NCBI RefSeq assembly: GCF_003050705.1
Contig: NZ_QAOG01000004.1
Span: 186,001-250,000 of the forward strand
Origin: Sphingomonas aurantiaca
Lineage (GTDB): Bacteria > Pseudomonadota > Alphaproteobacteria > Sphingomonadales > Sphingomonadaceae
Length of the DNA stretch: 64,000 nucleotides
Direction of reading: 5' to 3'
Numbering within the stretch: position 1 is the first letter of the stretch; each line of letters opens with the position of its first letter. The notes beneath the pieces were generated by a model. That model was not told where the DNA came from. It saw nothing but the letters and a program-made list of their open reading frames with translations, and ran no database searches. Made by a program: the position numbers and the translations under genes. Shown here piece after piece: positions 53,466 to 62,066 of the stretch.

Positions 53466-54975
53466 CGGGCGTATTCCCCACTAAGAGGTGGCGGGCGATC
53501 GCGATGAGCAGGCCGCGCGTTGCATCGGCGGGGTTGCTGGCAGCAGGATCAGAGGTGTCCGTCTGGAACGGCGAGAACGGGTCGCCCTTGAACGCCAGCC
53601 CCAGTTTCTTCAGCAGCGCCTGGTGATCAGCGATCTGCTGCATCATCTCAGGGGCATCGAAGCCCCGCGAGTTGAGCAGGTTCGGGCGGCTTTCGAGGCC
53701 CGCCTGCATCTCCAAGATGTCGGCCTTGGCATCACCCTCGCGATCGATGCTTTCGAACGGCGGGGGTGTCCACTTCATCTCTACTGGCTTCGCTGGGGTC
53801 AGGCCGAAGTCGCTCGCGGTGCCGTGGAACCAGCCCCAAACGCGATCGAGGCACACAGGGATGATCGTCAGGTACTGGAGCCGACCGACCGTCCGTTTGA
53901 ACTCGAGGTGGCCGGCCTTGTAGCTGGAGAAATTCACGTTACTCAGGTCGCCGGTCATCTGTTCGTGCGTCACACCGACGCCGGCGGATGAGGCGAGCAT
54001 CGCGACGCGGAACAGATCGCCGATTCCACCGGACTTCGGCGGAGTTGAGAAGGTGATCTGCTCGCCGTCTTCCAACGTCTCGATCATGCCGGGCACGAAC
54101 TCTTCGATCGGCGGACCGTCGCGCTCGCCCTCGACCGGCATCCCGATGTTGGGGTCCTCGCCGTCCTGCGTCGGCGGGCGATACCGGAATCCGACCATGC
54201 ATGCAGCGATGTTCGCCTTGACGACCTCGGCTTCGATGCCCTCATCGACGTCGCCGAGGCGCTTCACGACGCTTTCGAAGATCGAGACGCCCTCGGACTG
54301 GCCGATCCATTCCGAATGGAACAGGTGGATCACCTCTTCTGCTGGGAACCTTACGGTATCGAGCGAGGCCCAGCGCTGGCCCTGGCGGTGCTTGTAGAAG
54401 TGGTATGCTGCGGGCTTGTTGTCAGCGTCGTATTCGATCCCGCGATCGATACCAGCACCGACCTTGTGCGTGGCGAGCATACCCTTGTCGAGCAACTGGA
54501 GGCGAAGGGGAACGCCACTAGCGACCTTCACCGTGCGCTTGGCGATGAAGACCTCACCGTCGCGCAGCATGGAGCGAACGATCAGTTCCTGAAGCCCGTA
54601 CAGGTCGAGGCGGCCGTAGTAATCGCAGGCTTTGACCCAGTCGGACCAGATCTTTTGAAGCGCTTTCGAACCCTGCGGGGCCCCAGTGACGCCCCATCCG
54701 ACTAGGCTGTTTAGCAGCGCGTTTAGCGCCTTGCGAGCGAACGGGTTTTCCGCGACCAGCTGGAGGATCGTGAGCCGATCGACATATCGGCGCGGCCGCG
54801 CGTCGTTCGGATTGCCCGAGTTGATGAAGAAGTCACGATCGCCGCGACCGGCGAAGCGCTTCCCGCCACCGCTACGCTGCGGGGTCCGGTCCAGCATCTT
54901 GCGAGCCGCCTGCCGGCGCATACCTGCGACCGGCGAGACGTACCCAACGGCGCGATCGATCCAGTTCACCGGCAA
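53458..54975 (-). CDS. Phage portal protein, lambda family
   Basis: The 505-residue protein matches gpB-type portals: NPNDARPRRYVDRLTILQLV, ENPFARKALNALLNSLVGWGV, SMLRDGEVF, VIHLFHSEWIGQSEGVSIF, SSAGVGVTHEQMTGDLSNVNFSSYKAG. It forms the dodecameric DNA gate at one capsid vertex. Its start overlaps the gpW-like stop and its stop overlaps the capsid gene start. Confidence 0.95.
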   Translation of the reverse strand: MPVNWIDRAVGYVSPVAGMRRQAARKMLDRTPQRSGGGKRFAGRGDRDFFINSGNPNDARPRRYVDRLTILQLVAENPFARKALNALLNSLVGWGVTGAPQGSKALQKIWSDWVKACDYYGRLDLYGLQELIVRSMLRDGEVFIAKRTVKVASGVPLRLQLLDKGMLATHKVGAGIDRGIEYDADNKPAAYHFYKHRQGQRWASLDTVRFPAEEVIHLFHSEWIGQSEGVSIFESVVKRLGDVDEGIEAEVVKANIAACMVGFRYRPPTQDGEDPNIGMPVEGERDGPPIEEFVPGMIETLEDGEQITFSTPPKSGGIGDLFRVAMLASSAGVGVTHEQMTGDLSNVNFSSYKAGHLEFKRTVGRLQYLTIIPVCLDRVWGWFHGTASDFGLTPAKPVEMKWTPPPFESIDREGDAKADILEMQAGLESRPNLLNSRGFDAPEMMQQIADHQALLKKLGLAFKGDPFSPFQTDTSDPAASNPADATRGLLIAIARHLLVGNTPDA

Positions 54976-55181
54976 CGACCAACGCGGCCGACGATAAACC
55001 GGGTGCGCCGCGACGTCTGTGATGCAGCCGCCGCCAGTTCGGCTTTCACATCGGCACGCACCGCGCGCATGTCCGCCAGCGATTGATATTCGGTCTTACG
55101 ACCGTCGGCGAACGTGATGCTACGAATGCCGCTGACGATCGCGGCGTCGAGCTTCTCAAGATCGGAAGGCTGATATGCCAT
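54966..55181 (-). CDS. gpW-like head-to-tail joining protein
   Basis: The 71-residue protein from ATG 55181 (GGAG site) starts MAYQPSDLEKLDAAIVSGIR, then ITFADGRKTEYQSLADMRAVR, the classic gpW fold sequence, with a basic tail. It lies between terminase large subunit and portal exactly as lambda W does, overlapping both. Confidence 0.9.
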   Translation of the reverse strand: MAYQPSDLEKLDAAIVSGIRSITFADGRKTEYQSLADMRAVRADVKAELAAAASQTSRRTRFIVGRVGRCR

Positions 55182-57319
55182 CAGCGTCTCCTTTTCATCC
55201 AACTGCCCGACCGATTGGCGAACTTCGTCGGCTTTGGTGGGGCAGGGGGTGGTTCGTCAGTCGGCGGGGCCAGCTTTGGCGACCGCCTCTTCGGAATGTC
55301 GGCCTCAGGAGCTGGGGATACAGCCTCGACGACAGCGTTCAGCTTCATGCCCAGCTGGATCAGGCCGGCGAGCGCCGCCATGGCATTGACCCGGCAGTCG
55401 GTCGCTTCGTTGGCCTTCCCTTTCGGGCAGTCCCACACGGAAAACACACGCCCGCTGGCGACCTTTGGAAGCAGTCGCTCGGCGGTCAACTGCTCGTACC
55501 AGGACAGTTCGCGCTTAGTGCTGAAGTGCATGTAGCCGGGACCGGGCTCGGCGAATGTGAGCCGCGCCCGCAGCGTATCCTTGGCCGAATTGACGCCGAT
55601 GATGATCGGTTTGAACACAGTACGCGTGCGGTTGCTCGGGCGCGTGGTCGGCCACAGCGGTGACCGTTTGCCGTTACGGTCAGATGCGCCCTTCGTCGCC
55701 CACACCTTCCGGCCGAGCCGAGCCTTCGAGAACTCGTAGACTTCCTTGGCTCGATGACCGCCGGAATCGATGCACGTCGCCTCGATCGCGAACTCGCGAC
55801 CGTCGGCGCGCTTGAAAGTCCGCAGCAGCTGACGATCGACTTCGTCCCACGTCGACTTCTTCGAGGTATCGCCCTCGACGATGACGTACAGAAGCGACCA
55901 GCTTTCTTCGTTCGCGCCCCAACCGACGAACTCAAGCTCGACACGGTCATCTTGGGTATCGCCGCCGACCGTGATGATGCCGACACCGTCGGGAACTTCT
56001 GCCGGCCAGATCTCCGCGCGAGCGGCGAGCAGTTCGGCGACAACCTCCTTCGACGACGACCGCTTATGCGGCTTGCCCAGCTGGGTGTTATCGAACTTCA
56101 CCCGCTTGTCGGGATCGTTCTTGCTCGCCAGCCACTTCGCGGCAATCTTTGGCGGCGCGTCGTTAGGCCAGGGGCTGAACACCTTGCCGGCCGTGAAACT
56201 CGCGTGCTCGTTCGAGACCGGCCATGTGCCGCAGTCCGGGCAACGCGCCCGATACACGGCATGCCGCGGCCCTTCCCACCAGTCCCACGTCAGCGCAACC
56301 GCATCGGAAGCAGGATCCGCCTTCCAGGCAGCGGCGTACGCAGACAACGGGTCGACGTGCTTGCCGCAGCAGCGGAAACGCTTGGTCTGGTGCCACCGGA
56401 TCGTGCCCAGCGCAGTTAGGCGCTGGCCTTCATTCCAGCCGCACCCGCATGCCTCGCAAAGCACCTGAGCCGTTCGAGGATAATGCGCGGTGACGTTGCC
56501 GTCATCGTCATAGTCCTTGTCCCAGTTAATGTGCTTGAAGAAGTCGAGGAAGTTGCGGTGCCCGCATTCCGGACATTCGACCGAGGCCTGACGCTGATCC
56601 CCCTCCAGGTAGCTGCTTTCGATCAGGCTCTCGCCCTCGATCGTCGGCGAACAAACCCGAACAGACAGCGACCCAACGTAAGTCGCCATGCGCTCGTCAG
56701 CGAGACCGATCGGATCGCCCTCGCGGGTGATCGGATACTTGTCCGTCTCGTCGCAGAACACGCGCTTGACCGGGCGACGTGCCAGGTTGTCCGGACTGCC
56801 GGCACCCGCGAGGGCGAGGAATCCGCCGGGGAACGCCTTGTACAGGAGCGTCTCTTCGGCCGAGCGCGTCTTCTTGGTGCCAATCAGCTTCCGCAAGACA
56901 GGCGTGGCCCTAATGAGCGGGGTGATGCGCTCCTTCGAGAACTGCTCGGCAGCCGCCTCCTTGGGCTGCACGATGAGCATCGGCGCAGGGTCGAGGTGAA
57001 CGAAGAAGCCGACCGCGTTCTCGATGAGCGCGGTCTTCATCAACTGCGTGCAGACCATGCCGGTGATCGTCTCGACGCCGAGCTCGGTCACCGCGAGCAT
57101 TGGCCCGCGCGCAATCTCTACGGTCCTGGTCGACCAATCGCCCGACGTCGAGCCAGCCTCAGGGGCCAGCTTGCGGAAGCGGTCAGCCCACTCGGGGACG
57201 CTGATGCGTGGCGGCGGGGTAAGCCCTCGCCGCCACGATCGTTCTAGCCGTTCATCCTTACTCTGCGTTTGCGAAGTCGGCTTCCGGCTCGCCGAGAGAG
57301 GCGAGGTGCTGCTGGACAT
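55181..57319 (-). CDS. Terminase large subunit (gpA family)
   Basis: The 712-residue protein has the gpA-type ATPase (ISVPEWADRFRKLAPEAG, MLIVQPKEAAAEQFSKERITPL, PVKRVFCDETDKYP), a zinc-binding insert (CPECGH, CEACGCG, CPDCG) and a C-terminal nuclease (IITVGGDTQDDRVELEFVGWG). It packages DNA with the small subunit and cuts it at cos-type ends. The Pro-rich C-terminus should bind the portal. Confidence 0.95.
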   Translation of the reverse strand: MSSSTSPLSASRKPTSQTQSKDERLERSWRRGLTPPPRISVPEWADRFRKLAPEAGSTSGDWSTRTVEIARGPMLAVTELGVETITGMVCTQLMKTALIENAVGFFVHLDPAPMLIVQPKEAAAEQFSKERITPLIRATPVLRKLIGTKKTRSAEETLLYKAFPGGFLALAGAGSPDNLARRPVKRVFCDETDKYPITREGDPIGLADERMATYVGSLSVRVCSPTIEGESLIESSYLEGDQRQASVECPECGHRNFLDFFKHINWDKDYDDDGNVTAHYPRTAQVLCEACGCGWNEGQRLTALGTIRWHQTKRFRCCGKHVDPLSAYAAAWKADPASDAVALTWDWWEGPRHAVYRARCPDCGTWPVSNEHASFTAGKVFSPWPNDAPPKIAAKWLASKNDPDKRVKFDNTQLGKPHKRSSSKEVVAELLAARAEIWPAEVPDGVGIITVGGDTQDDRVELEFVGWGANEESWSLLYVIVEGDTSKKSTWDEVDRQLLRTFKRADGREFAIEATCIDSGGHRAKEVYEFSKARLGRKVWATKGASDRNGKRSPLWPTTRPSNRTRTVFKPIIIGVNSAKDTLRARLTFAEPGPGYMHFSTKRELSWYEQLTAERLLPKVASGRVFSVWDCPKGKANEATDCRVNAMAALAGLIQLGMKLNAVVEAVSPAPEADIPKRRSPKLAPPTDEPPPAPPKPTKFANRSGSWMKRRR

Positions 57320-57887
57320 GCTCGTTCAGCGCCTCCAGCAGCGGCTCGACAGCGATCCCTAAGGAGGCGGCGATCAGCGGCGAGACGCGCGACGGCCAGT
57401 TGAGCCAGGCATCACGCAGCGACCGCGCCATGTTGAACAAGAGCGTCTCGGCCACTTCGAGATCTACGACATCACCGGCTTCGCGCCGGGCGGCCAGGAG
57501 ACTGCGAGCGGCGAGACCGTTTTCCTTTACCCGTTCGGCTTCGCCGGTGAGGGCAAACCTGCCGGCGAGCACCTCGGCAATGAAGTCTTCGTCGTCGAGA
57601 CGGAGCGGATCGGGCACCTGGTCCGCAGGTGCGGACACTTTCGCGCCGCGTTTCGGAGTGCGGACAGGAGGTGCGGACATTTGCGCGATGTCCGCACTAC
57701 TGTCCGCACCCTCCGCAGCGCGCCGATTGGTGCGGCGCCAGCCAGTTCCGGCAAGCGATCGGTCAAGCTTACCGTCACCTGAAACCCGCAGCTTTCCTTC
57801 ACTTATTGCCCGCCGGACCAGCTTATCGCTGCACCCATCAAGGCGGGCAAACTCGCGAATGCTGACGGTGTCGGAGGGTGCGGACAT
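57258..57887 (-). CDS. Terminase small subunit-like DNA-binding protein
   Basis: The 209-residue protein has an N-terminal helix-turn-helix (TVSIREFARLDGCSDKLVRRAISEGKL), a Pro-rich middle with repeated SAP motifs, and a C-terminal helical oligomerisation part (LLFNMARSLRDAWLNWPSRVSPLIA), as in Nu1-like subunits. Its 3' end overlaps the large subunit start by 62 nt. Its own gene and leader contain seven copies of GTGCGGAC, a possible recognition site. Confidence 0.85.
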   Translation of the reverse strand: MSAPSDTVSIREFARLDGCSDKLVRRAISEGKLRVSGDGKLDRSLAGTGWRRTNRRAAEGADSSADIAQMSAPPVRTPKRGAKVSAPADQVPDPLRLDDEDFIAEVLAGRFALTGEAERVKENGLAARSLLAARREAGDVVDLEVAETLLFNMARSLRDAWLNWPSRVSPLIAASLGIAVEPLLEALNEHVQQHLASLGEPEADFANAE

Positions 57888-57900
57888 TTCAGGTGCGGAC
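57629..57900. repeat. Seven GTGCGGAC repeats around the small terminase gene
   Basis: GTGCGGACA occurs at 57629, 57658, 57671 and 57878, GTGCGGAC at 57893, and the reverse complement at 57689-57697 and 57701-57709. Seven copies in 272 bp is far above chance for an 8-mer. Some copies encode SAP tripeptides in the small subunit. Lambda has terminase-binding R sites beside Nu1, so these may be cosB-like sites; the region up to 58,051 has no gene and could hold the cos cut. Confidence 0.6.
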
Positions 57901-58051
57901 CCCTTTGGCGAGTTGTAGCTGGGGATCGTTCACGCCTTTGCCCCCCGTATTACTTGGGATACCCGGAAGGACCCGAAGGGGGTGGGGTTGCCAGGCCGCC
58001 GGCAAGCGCCCAGCCTCCCTATGCCGCGACTCGCGAGCAGGGGAATTCACC

Positions 58052-58186
58052 ATGGCGAAAGACAAAGGCCCACCGAGCTATCGAGACGCGGGCACCGGCC
58101 ACTTCGTAACCCCGGACTATGCTAAATCGCATCCAAAGACGACTGAACGAGAGCACAACAATCCACCGCCTAAGCGCGGTAAGTAG
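58052..58186 (+). CDS. 44-residue basic protein
   Basis: The frame starts MAKDKGPPSYRDAGTGHFVT and ends NNPPPKRGK after an AGGGGAA site. The YRDAGTGHFVTPDYA motif recurs in short sphingomonad proteins, so I think it real, but its function is unknown. It is transcribed opposite to the packaging genes. Confidence 0.6.
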   Translation: MAKDKGPPSYRDAGTGHFVTPDYAKSHPKTTEREHNNPPPKRGK

Positions 58187-58220
58187 TGAAACCGTTGCCG
58201 CGGTCGCGTTGGCCGCGGCG

Positions 58221-58718
58221 CTAACCGTGAGCGGCGACCGCCGCGATCGCTGCGCACACAAGAGTGATAGCCACAGCTGTTAACGAGGATCTTAACACGT
58301 TAGCGTTGGCCGCGAGTACGTCCTCGTTGTCCTGGATCATCTCATCATAGTGTGCCGCCATAGCCGCTCGGTCTTCATGGATCGTATCGACGGAAGATAT
58401 CTCCGCGAGCCAATCACTGGGACGATAGCCAGGCATTGACCACTTCAGAGGCTGAGCACTCCACAACGCGATAAGCGTGCCTATGCCGAAGCCGATGACA
58501 ATCGTGATCAAGGATGCTCGACCGACGGGTGACGAAGGTAGTGCAACCAATGCCGCAATTGCCGCTGCCTCCAATGTTGCGAGGAAGGATGCGAAGGTCA
58601 TCCCGCGTTGATCGGCGGCAATCGCTACCGTAAGCTGCGCCGCAAGCCGAGTCTCTGCCAGCCGGATAATCTCATCCAGCCGAAAGCCCGGTGCGATGGC
58701 ATATGGAGACGTTGACAT
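58221..58718 (-). CDS. Membrane protein of unknown function
   Basis: The 165-residue protein from ATG 58718 (AAGGAAGG upstream) has three hydrophobic segments (ATLEAAAIAALVAL, ASLITIVIGFGIGTLIAL and a C-terminal SSLTAVAITLVCAAIAAVAA) with a conserved-looking cytosolic loop (HEDRAAMAAHYDEMIQDN). The layout recalls small SLATT/effector-type membrane proteins, but no motif confirms this. Its start codon overlaps that of a divergent gene. Confidence 0.6.
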   Translation of the reverse strand: MSTSPYAIAPGFRLDEIIRLAETRLAAQLTVAIAADQRGMTFASFLATLEAAAIAALVALPSSPVGRASLITIVIGFGIGTLIALWSAQPLKWSMPGYRPSDWLAEISSVDTIHEDRAAMAAHYDEMIQDNEDVLAANANVLRSSLTAVAITLVCAAIAAVAAHG

Positions 58719-58863
58719 GCAGCCTTCCTTCCACACTGCGCCGACCAAGCCCGAGAAGGGTACGAAGGGCAACGCTGAAAAGATCGAGAAGCGTGACCGG
58801 GGCCAGGCTCATGACGAAAAGCCCAAGCCCAAGCCAGACAAGCCTAGCAAGACGAAGCATTGA
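58717..58863 (+). CDS. 48-residue Lys/Pro-rich protein
   Basis: The frame starts MQPSFHTAPTKPEKGTKGNA and ends KPDKPSKTKH; GGAGACGTTGAC precedes its ATG. It is strongly basic and probably disordered. Its ATG (58717-58719) overlaps the minus-strand ATG (58718-58716) within CATG. Confidence 0.5.
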   Translation: MQPSFHTAPTKPEKGTKGNAEKIEKRDRGQAHDEKPKPKPDKPSKTKH

Positions 58864-58944
58864 CCCAGAACGCGTTAGAGCCGCAACCCTTTCGGGCGCG
58901 GCTCTAACAACTGGTGATCTATGTACGTTGCGGGGGTGATGGTG

Positions 58945-59247
58945 TCAACTGTTGCGTGCCCTTACAGTGCATGCCTCACGTAGATCTGCATAATGCTTAC
59001 CTGCGTCGGCCAAGGCCGCCTCGCCGTCTTCGTAAATGAAATTCACGAAACCGGTCCGAAGGCCCTTCTTGTCCGCACTGCTGACCTGTCCATAGTAGCC
59101 GCGGCCCGACGGGCACAGCGAGAGATCCCGGAACACCGCGGACGGACCATCAATTAGTTCGGCTCTCACTGCGTCGGTTGCATCGTCAATGTCCGAATCG
59201 CCGCATGATGTCAGAGCAATAAGAGCAGGGATAAGAAGGTAGCGCAT
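58945..59247 (-). CDS. Small putative lipoprotein
   Basis: The 100-residue protein from ATG 59247 has a lipoprotein signal (MRYLLIPALIALTSC, lipobox LTSC), then DSDIDDATDAVRAELIDGPS and a region with YYGQVSSADKKGLRTGFVNFIY. It is probably an envelope protein carried by the element. No family recognised. Confidence 0.65.
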   Translation of the reverse strand: MRYLLIPALIALTSCGDSDIDDATDAVRAELIDGPSAVFRDLSLCPSGRGYYGQVSSADKKGLRTGFVNFIYEDGEAALADAGKHYADLREACTVRARNS

Positions 59248-59530
59248 ATCGCCATCTAGCGCGGGGGGAGGGGCAGGCAACCGCCTTGATCGTCATTGCC
59301 TGGCGCGGACAGTCGCTGGCTCCTTTTAACGTAGGTCATGCCGTGAACGGCGCGTAGCGCGTCGTTTGGGGATCCGCGTGTCGCGGCGAGGTTCTTCCAG
59401 ACCGGCCTTGGAAAACGTCAACCTCTTACAAGCATCCATTTTGGATGTTCTATCTCATTGACCGGACGCATGAATCTTTGGAGGTTACGTGACTTCGGCC
59501 TGGGGAGGCCGACTCAAGAGGGGATACTCA

Positions 59531-60130
59531 ATGAAAATCGCTATCGGCGCGCTTGTTTGCGCGTTCGCCTTCGCTGCGCCTACCGTCCAAGCTCAAGTCG
59601 CCCCGGCTGCTGCCGCCACGACGACCAACGGGACGTTGCGGGCTGGCACGTCGGTCCCTCTTAAAATGTCCGAGGTTCTCTCGACGAAAGGAAAGAAGCT
59701 GAAGGTAGGCCAGCGTTTTCAACTGGAAACGGCGGAGAACGTTACAGTCGATGGGAACGTCGTGATCCCTGCTGGAAGCCCTGCTGTCGGGGAAATCACT
59801 GAGGTTCGTAACAAGGGGATGTGGGGCAAGTCGGGCCGCATCAACGCGCGTGTCCTGTATGTCCGTGCCAACGGCCGGCAGATCCGGATGACTGGTTCTC
59901 TCGATGACAAGGGCACAACAGGTACGGCGGGCGTTGTTGGTGCGGTTGCGCTGCTCCCGATCGCAGGCTTCTTCATGACCGGCACTAGCGCTGAAATTCC
60001 ACTCGGTGCCCCGGTCAATGCATTCATTGATGAGGACATCTCGGTCGCAGTAGTCCCGGCTTCTGCGCCGATGGTCGTCGCGCCGACGGCGCCCGTTCCT
60101 GTGAGCGCCGGGGTGCCTGTGAAGCATTGA
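59531..60130 (+). CDS. Secreted protein with SH3/TrbI-like beta domain
   Basis: The 199-residue protein has a signal peptide (MKIAIGALVCAFAFAAPTVQ) and a beta-rich domain (LRAGTSVPLKMSEVLSTKGKK, VGQRFQLETAENVTVDGNVV, PAVGEITEVRNKGMWGKSGR), then a hydrophobic stretch and a Pro/Val-rich end. GGGGA precedes the start and a hairpin follows. It is a single-gene unit in the accessory patch, with its own direction, so a lysogenic-conversion gene is possible. The 59,248-59,530 gap holds its promoter and nothing else I can name. Confidence 0.75.
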   Translation: MKIAIGALVCAFAFAAPTVQAQVAPAAAATTTNGTLRAGTSVPLKMSEVLSTKGKKLKVGQRFQLETAENVTVDGNVVIPAGSPAVGEITEVRNKGMWGKSGRINARVLYVRANGRQIRMTGSLDDKGTTGTAGVVGAVALLPIAGFFMTGTSAEIPLGAPVNAFIDEDISVAVVPASAPMVVAPTAPVPVSAGVPVKH

Positions 60131-60135
60131 GGGTT

Positions 60136-60172
60136 CCGCCCTCTTGCCAGAATAGGCTGCAAGAGGGCGGTT
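60136..60172 (+). terminator. Hairpin terminator after the secreted-protein gene
   Basis: A perfect 12-bp stem (CCGCCCTCTTGC / GCAAGAGGGCGG) with an 11-nt loop starts 5 nt after the stop and is followed by TT. The convergent gene ends just beyond. Confidence 0.75.
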
Positions 60173-60183
60173 CAGGGTACCCG

Positions 60184-60756
60184 CTAAATTAGGCGCTCCT
60201 TCATCGCGATGATGTCGGCGACGAACTGGACTGTGGTGCGAGCCGCGCTGACTTGGTCATTGCGGCACTCAGTGAGGTCCGACCCGGCGAACCCCGCGGC
60301 CATGTCGAAGCGGCATACGTTCTCGAAAAGGCTCCAATATTTGACCGGCACGTAGCCCTTGATCCGCTTTAGATCGTCGAGGGCTTCCTGCTCTGCCCAC
60401 CCGTTTCCCTGACCGGTACCGGGGATGCGTGCCAGATCCATGACCAGGCCCTTGCCACCTAGCCGCGACCATAGCGTTTCGCAGTAGTCGATCGCGTCCA
60501 CCTGACTATCGGACAGGAGCTTGGCCGCCTTCCAGCGCGCGACCGGCGTGCCGCCCCGGTTGATTAGCGTCTGGGTGGTCACCACGCGGCCACCATCTCG
60601 CAGCGGCACGTCTACAATGGCATGCATGCCACGCGCCACTTGAACAGCGGGCGCGCCGATCGCCTCGGCCTTCGCTGCCACTGCCTCCGCAACGCGCTGC
60701 GCGGGCGACTTCGGCTCCCGCTTGATCTTCGTGCTGACCTTGGGTCCACGTGCCAT
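60184..60756 (-). CDS. Phage protein of unknown function
   Basis: The 190-residue protein has a basic N-terminus (MARGPKVSTKIKREPKSPAQ), RWKAAKLLSDSQVDAIDYCETLW, RIPGTGQGNGWAEQEALDDLKRI and a helical end. It may be a late-gene regulator or DNA-binding protein from its charge and its place between replication and packaging genes; I cannot name the family. Confidence 0.6.
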   Translation of the reverse strand: MARGPKVSTKIKREPKSPAQRVAEAVAAKAEAIGAPAVQVARGMHAIVDVPLRDGGRVVTTQTLINRGGTPVARWKAAKLLSDSQVDAIDYCETLWSRLGGKGLVMDLARIPGTGQGNGWAEQEALDDLKRIKGYVPVKYWSLFENVCRFDMAAGFAGSDLTECRNDQVSAARTTVQFVADIIAMKERLI

Positions 60757-60859
60757 CGTCTCAACCCCGCTTCTGTTTGAAAATGTTGGAAGCTGTCGCG
60801 CTCAGCTGACGGTTTTCGGCCCTTCGTGCGTTGATGAACCTCGAACCATGGAGATCATC

Positions 60860-61201
60860 ATGACCGACAAGAACGCACCCGAGCCTGTCGACAACGTCAG
60901 CCTCAAATCGGGCGACGCCGATCGAACCGCGGACGGCTTCGGCAAGGGCAAGGGCTACTCTGGCGACGAGTACGACAGCGAGGATCACGCCGCCGAGCGT
61001 CATTTGCAGAACCGTGACGGCGCCCAGAACGCTGGTGCGGATGAGCCTGCCGACGGTCGGGATATCCCGCCGGAAGCTGGTAAGCGTGCCTACATCGATA
61101 ACAAAACCGGTGAGGTTCACGGCAGCGGATCGAGCGCTGGGGGTGGCAATCCCGGCGAAGACATCGACCTCGACACGTCGCGAAGCGGGCCCGAGGAATG
61201 A
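60860..61201 (+). CDS. Acidic disordered protein
   Basis: The 113-residue protein from ATG 60860 (GGAG upstream) starts MTDKNAPEPVDNVSLKSGDA and is rich in Asp, Glu and Gly throughout (DIDLDTSRSGPEE at the end). There is no folded-domain pattern. It is divergent from the 60184 gene. Function unknown. Confidence 0.5.
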   Translation: MTDKNAPEPVDNVSLKSGDADRTADGFGKGKGYSGDEYDSEDHAAERHLQNRDGAQNAGADEPADGRDIPPEAGKRAYIDNKTGEVHGSGSSAGGGNPGEDIDLDTSRSGPEE

Positions 61202-61224
61202 CGGGGGCAGGGGGCACGTGGCGA

Positions 61225-62064
61225 TCACGCGTGCTCCTCCAGCTTCCGAGCATCGACCGGCGGACCGGGTATGGCCATCCGCCGGTAACGTTCCGCGGTT
61301 GAGCGACTGGCCTCCCGGGCCTCGTCCTGCGCCGCGACCTTCGTACGCAACCGGGCCTCGATCCACGACACGGGCTCGGCTCGGCCTGCAGCACTGAGCA
61401 ATGCCGCGTTCGTTGCCTCCTCGCCGTGATTTTTGAACCATTTGGCAATGAGGCTGCGAGCCGTCTTGGCCGACAGTCCAGCCTCACCCAGCAACGCCAC
61501 GCCTGCGTCGAACAAAACCTTTTTCGGATCGATCGGCGACGGCATGGCGCCCGTTACGATAGTAACGGAATCTTTCTTCTGTCCCTCTCCCTGTCCCTTG
61601 GGAGGCTCAAGGACTCCCAAAGCCTTCCCTGAAGGATCGCTTTGGGAATGCTGTTGATCGTCCTTCTGGGATCCCCACCGCTTGTTGTTCCCCTTCTTGG
61701 AGCGCTCGCGGTAGGATAATTTCTTAGCCCAGGCCTCGGTGGCCTTTTCGCAGACAACAGGGTGATACAGGCGGCCGTCGCTGCACTCGACGAAACCTCT
61801 CAGCGCAATCGGCTTCAACTTTTGCCATTTCGTGCCGGCGCCGGACAGGTGAGCGAGCACGCGATCGTCGGCTGGCAGGCTACCGGCCGGCACCTGCTGC
61901 CAAGCCTTGCACCACAAGGTCATGGCGGCCTTGAACTCATCGCCCGTCGACAAGGCGAACAGATCACTGTCGAGCAGGCGGACTGTGTCGACAGGCATGA
62001 ATGCGAAGTCCCGGAGGTCGCAATCGGACGGCGTGAGAGGGGCGGGCAAATCAGCGTTCGGCAT
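61225..62064 (-). CDS. DUF1376-type phage replication-region protein
   Basis: The 279-residue protein starts MPNADLPAPLTPSDCDLRDF, with VRLLDSDLFALSTGDEFKAA, TLWCKAWQQVPAGSLPADDRV, and RLYHPVVCEKATEAWAKKLSYRERSKKGN, the DUF1376 signature, then a linker and a C-terminal helical half. These proteins sit beside phage replication genes, sometimes as helicase loaders. It lies 2 nt after the DnaB gene. The start at 62064 is used since the DUF1376 domain begins shortly after. Confidence 0.82.
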   Translation of the reverse strand: MPNADLPAPLTPSDCDLRDFAFMPVDTVRLLDSDLFALSTGDEFKAAMTLWCKAWQQVPAGSLPADDRVLAHLSGAGTKWQKLKPIALRGFVECSDGRLYHPVVCEKATEAWAKKLSYRERSKKGNNKRWGSQKDDQQHSQSDPSGKALGVLEPPKGQGEGQKKDSVTIVTGAMPSPIDPKKVLFDAGVALLGEAGLSAKTARSLIAKWFKNHGEEATNAALLSAAGRAEPVSWIEARLRTKVAAQDEAREASRSTAERYRRMAIPGPPVDARKLEEHA

Positions 62065-62066
62065 TG

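Noticed and set aside
57629..57900. CRISPR array
   Set aside because: Repeats are only 8-9 nt, unevenly spaced, in both orientations and partly coding; no cas genes.
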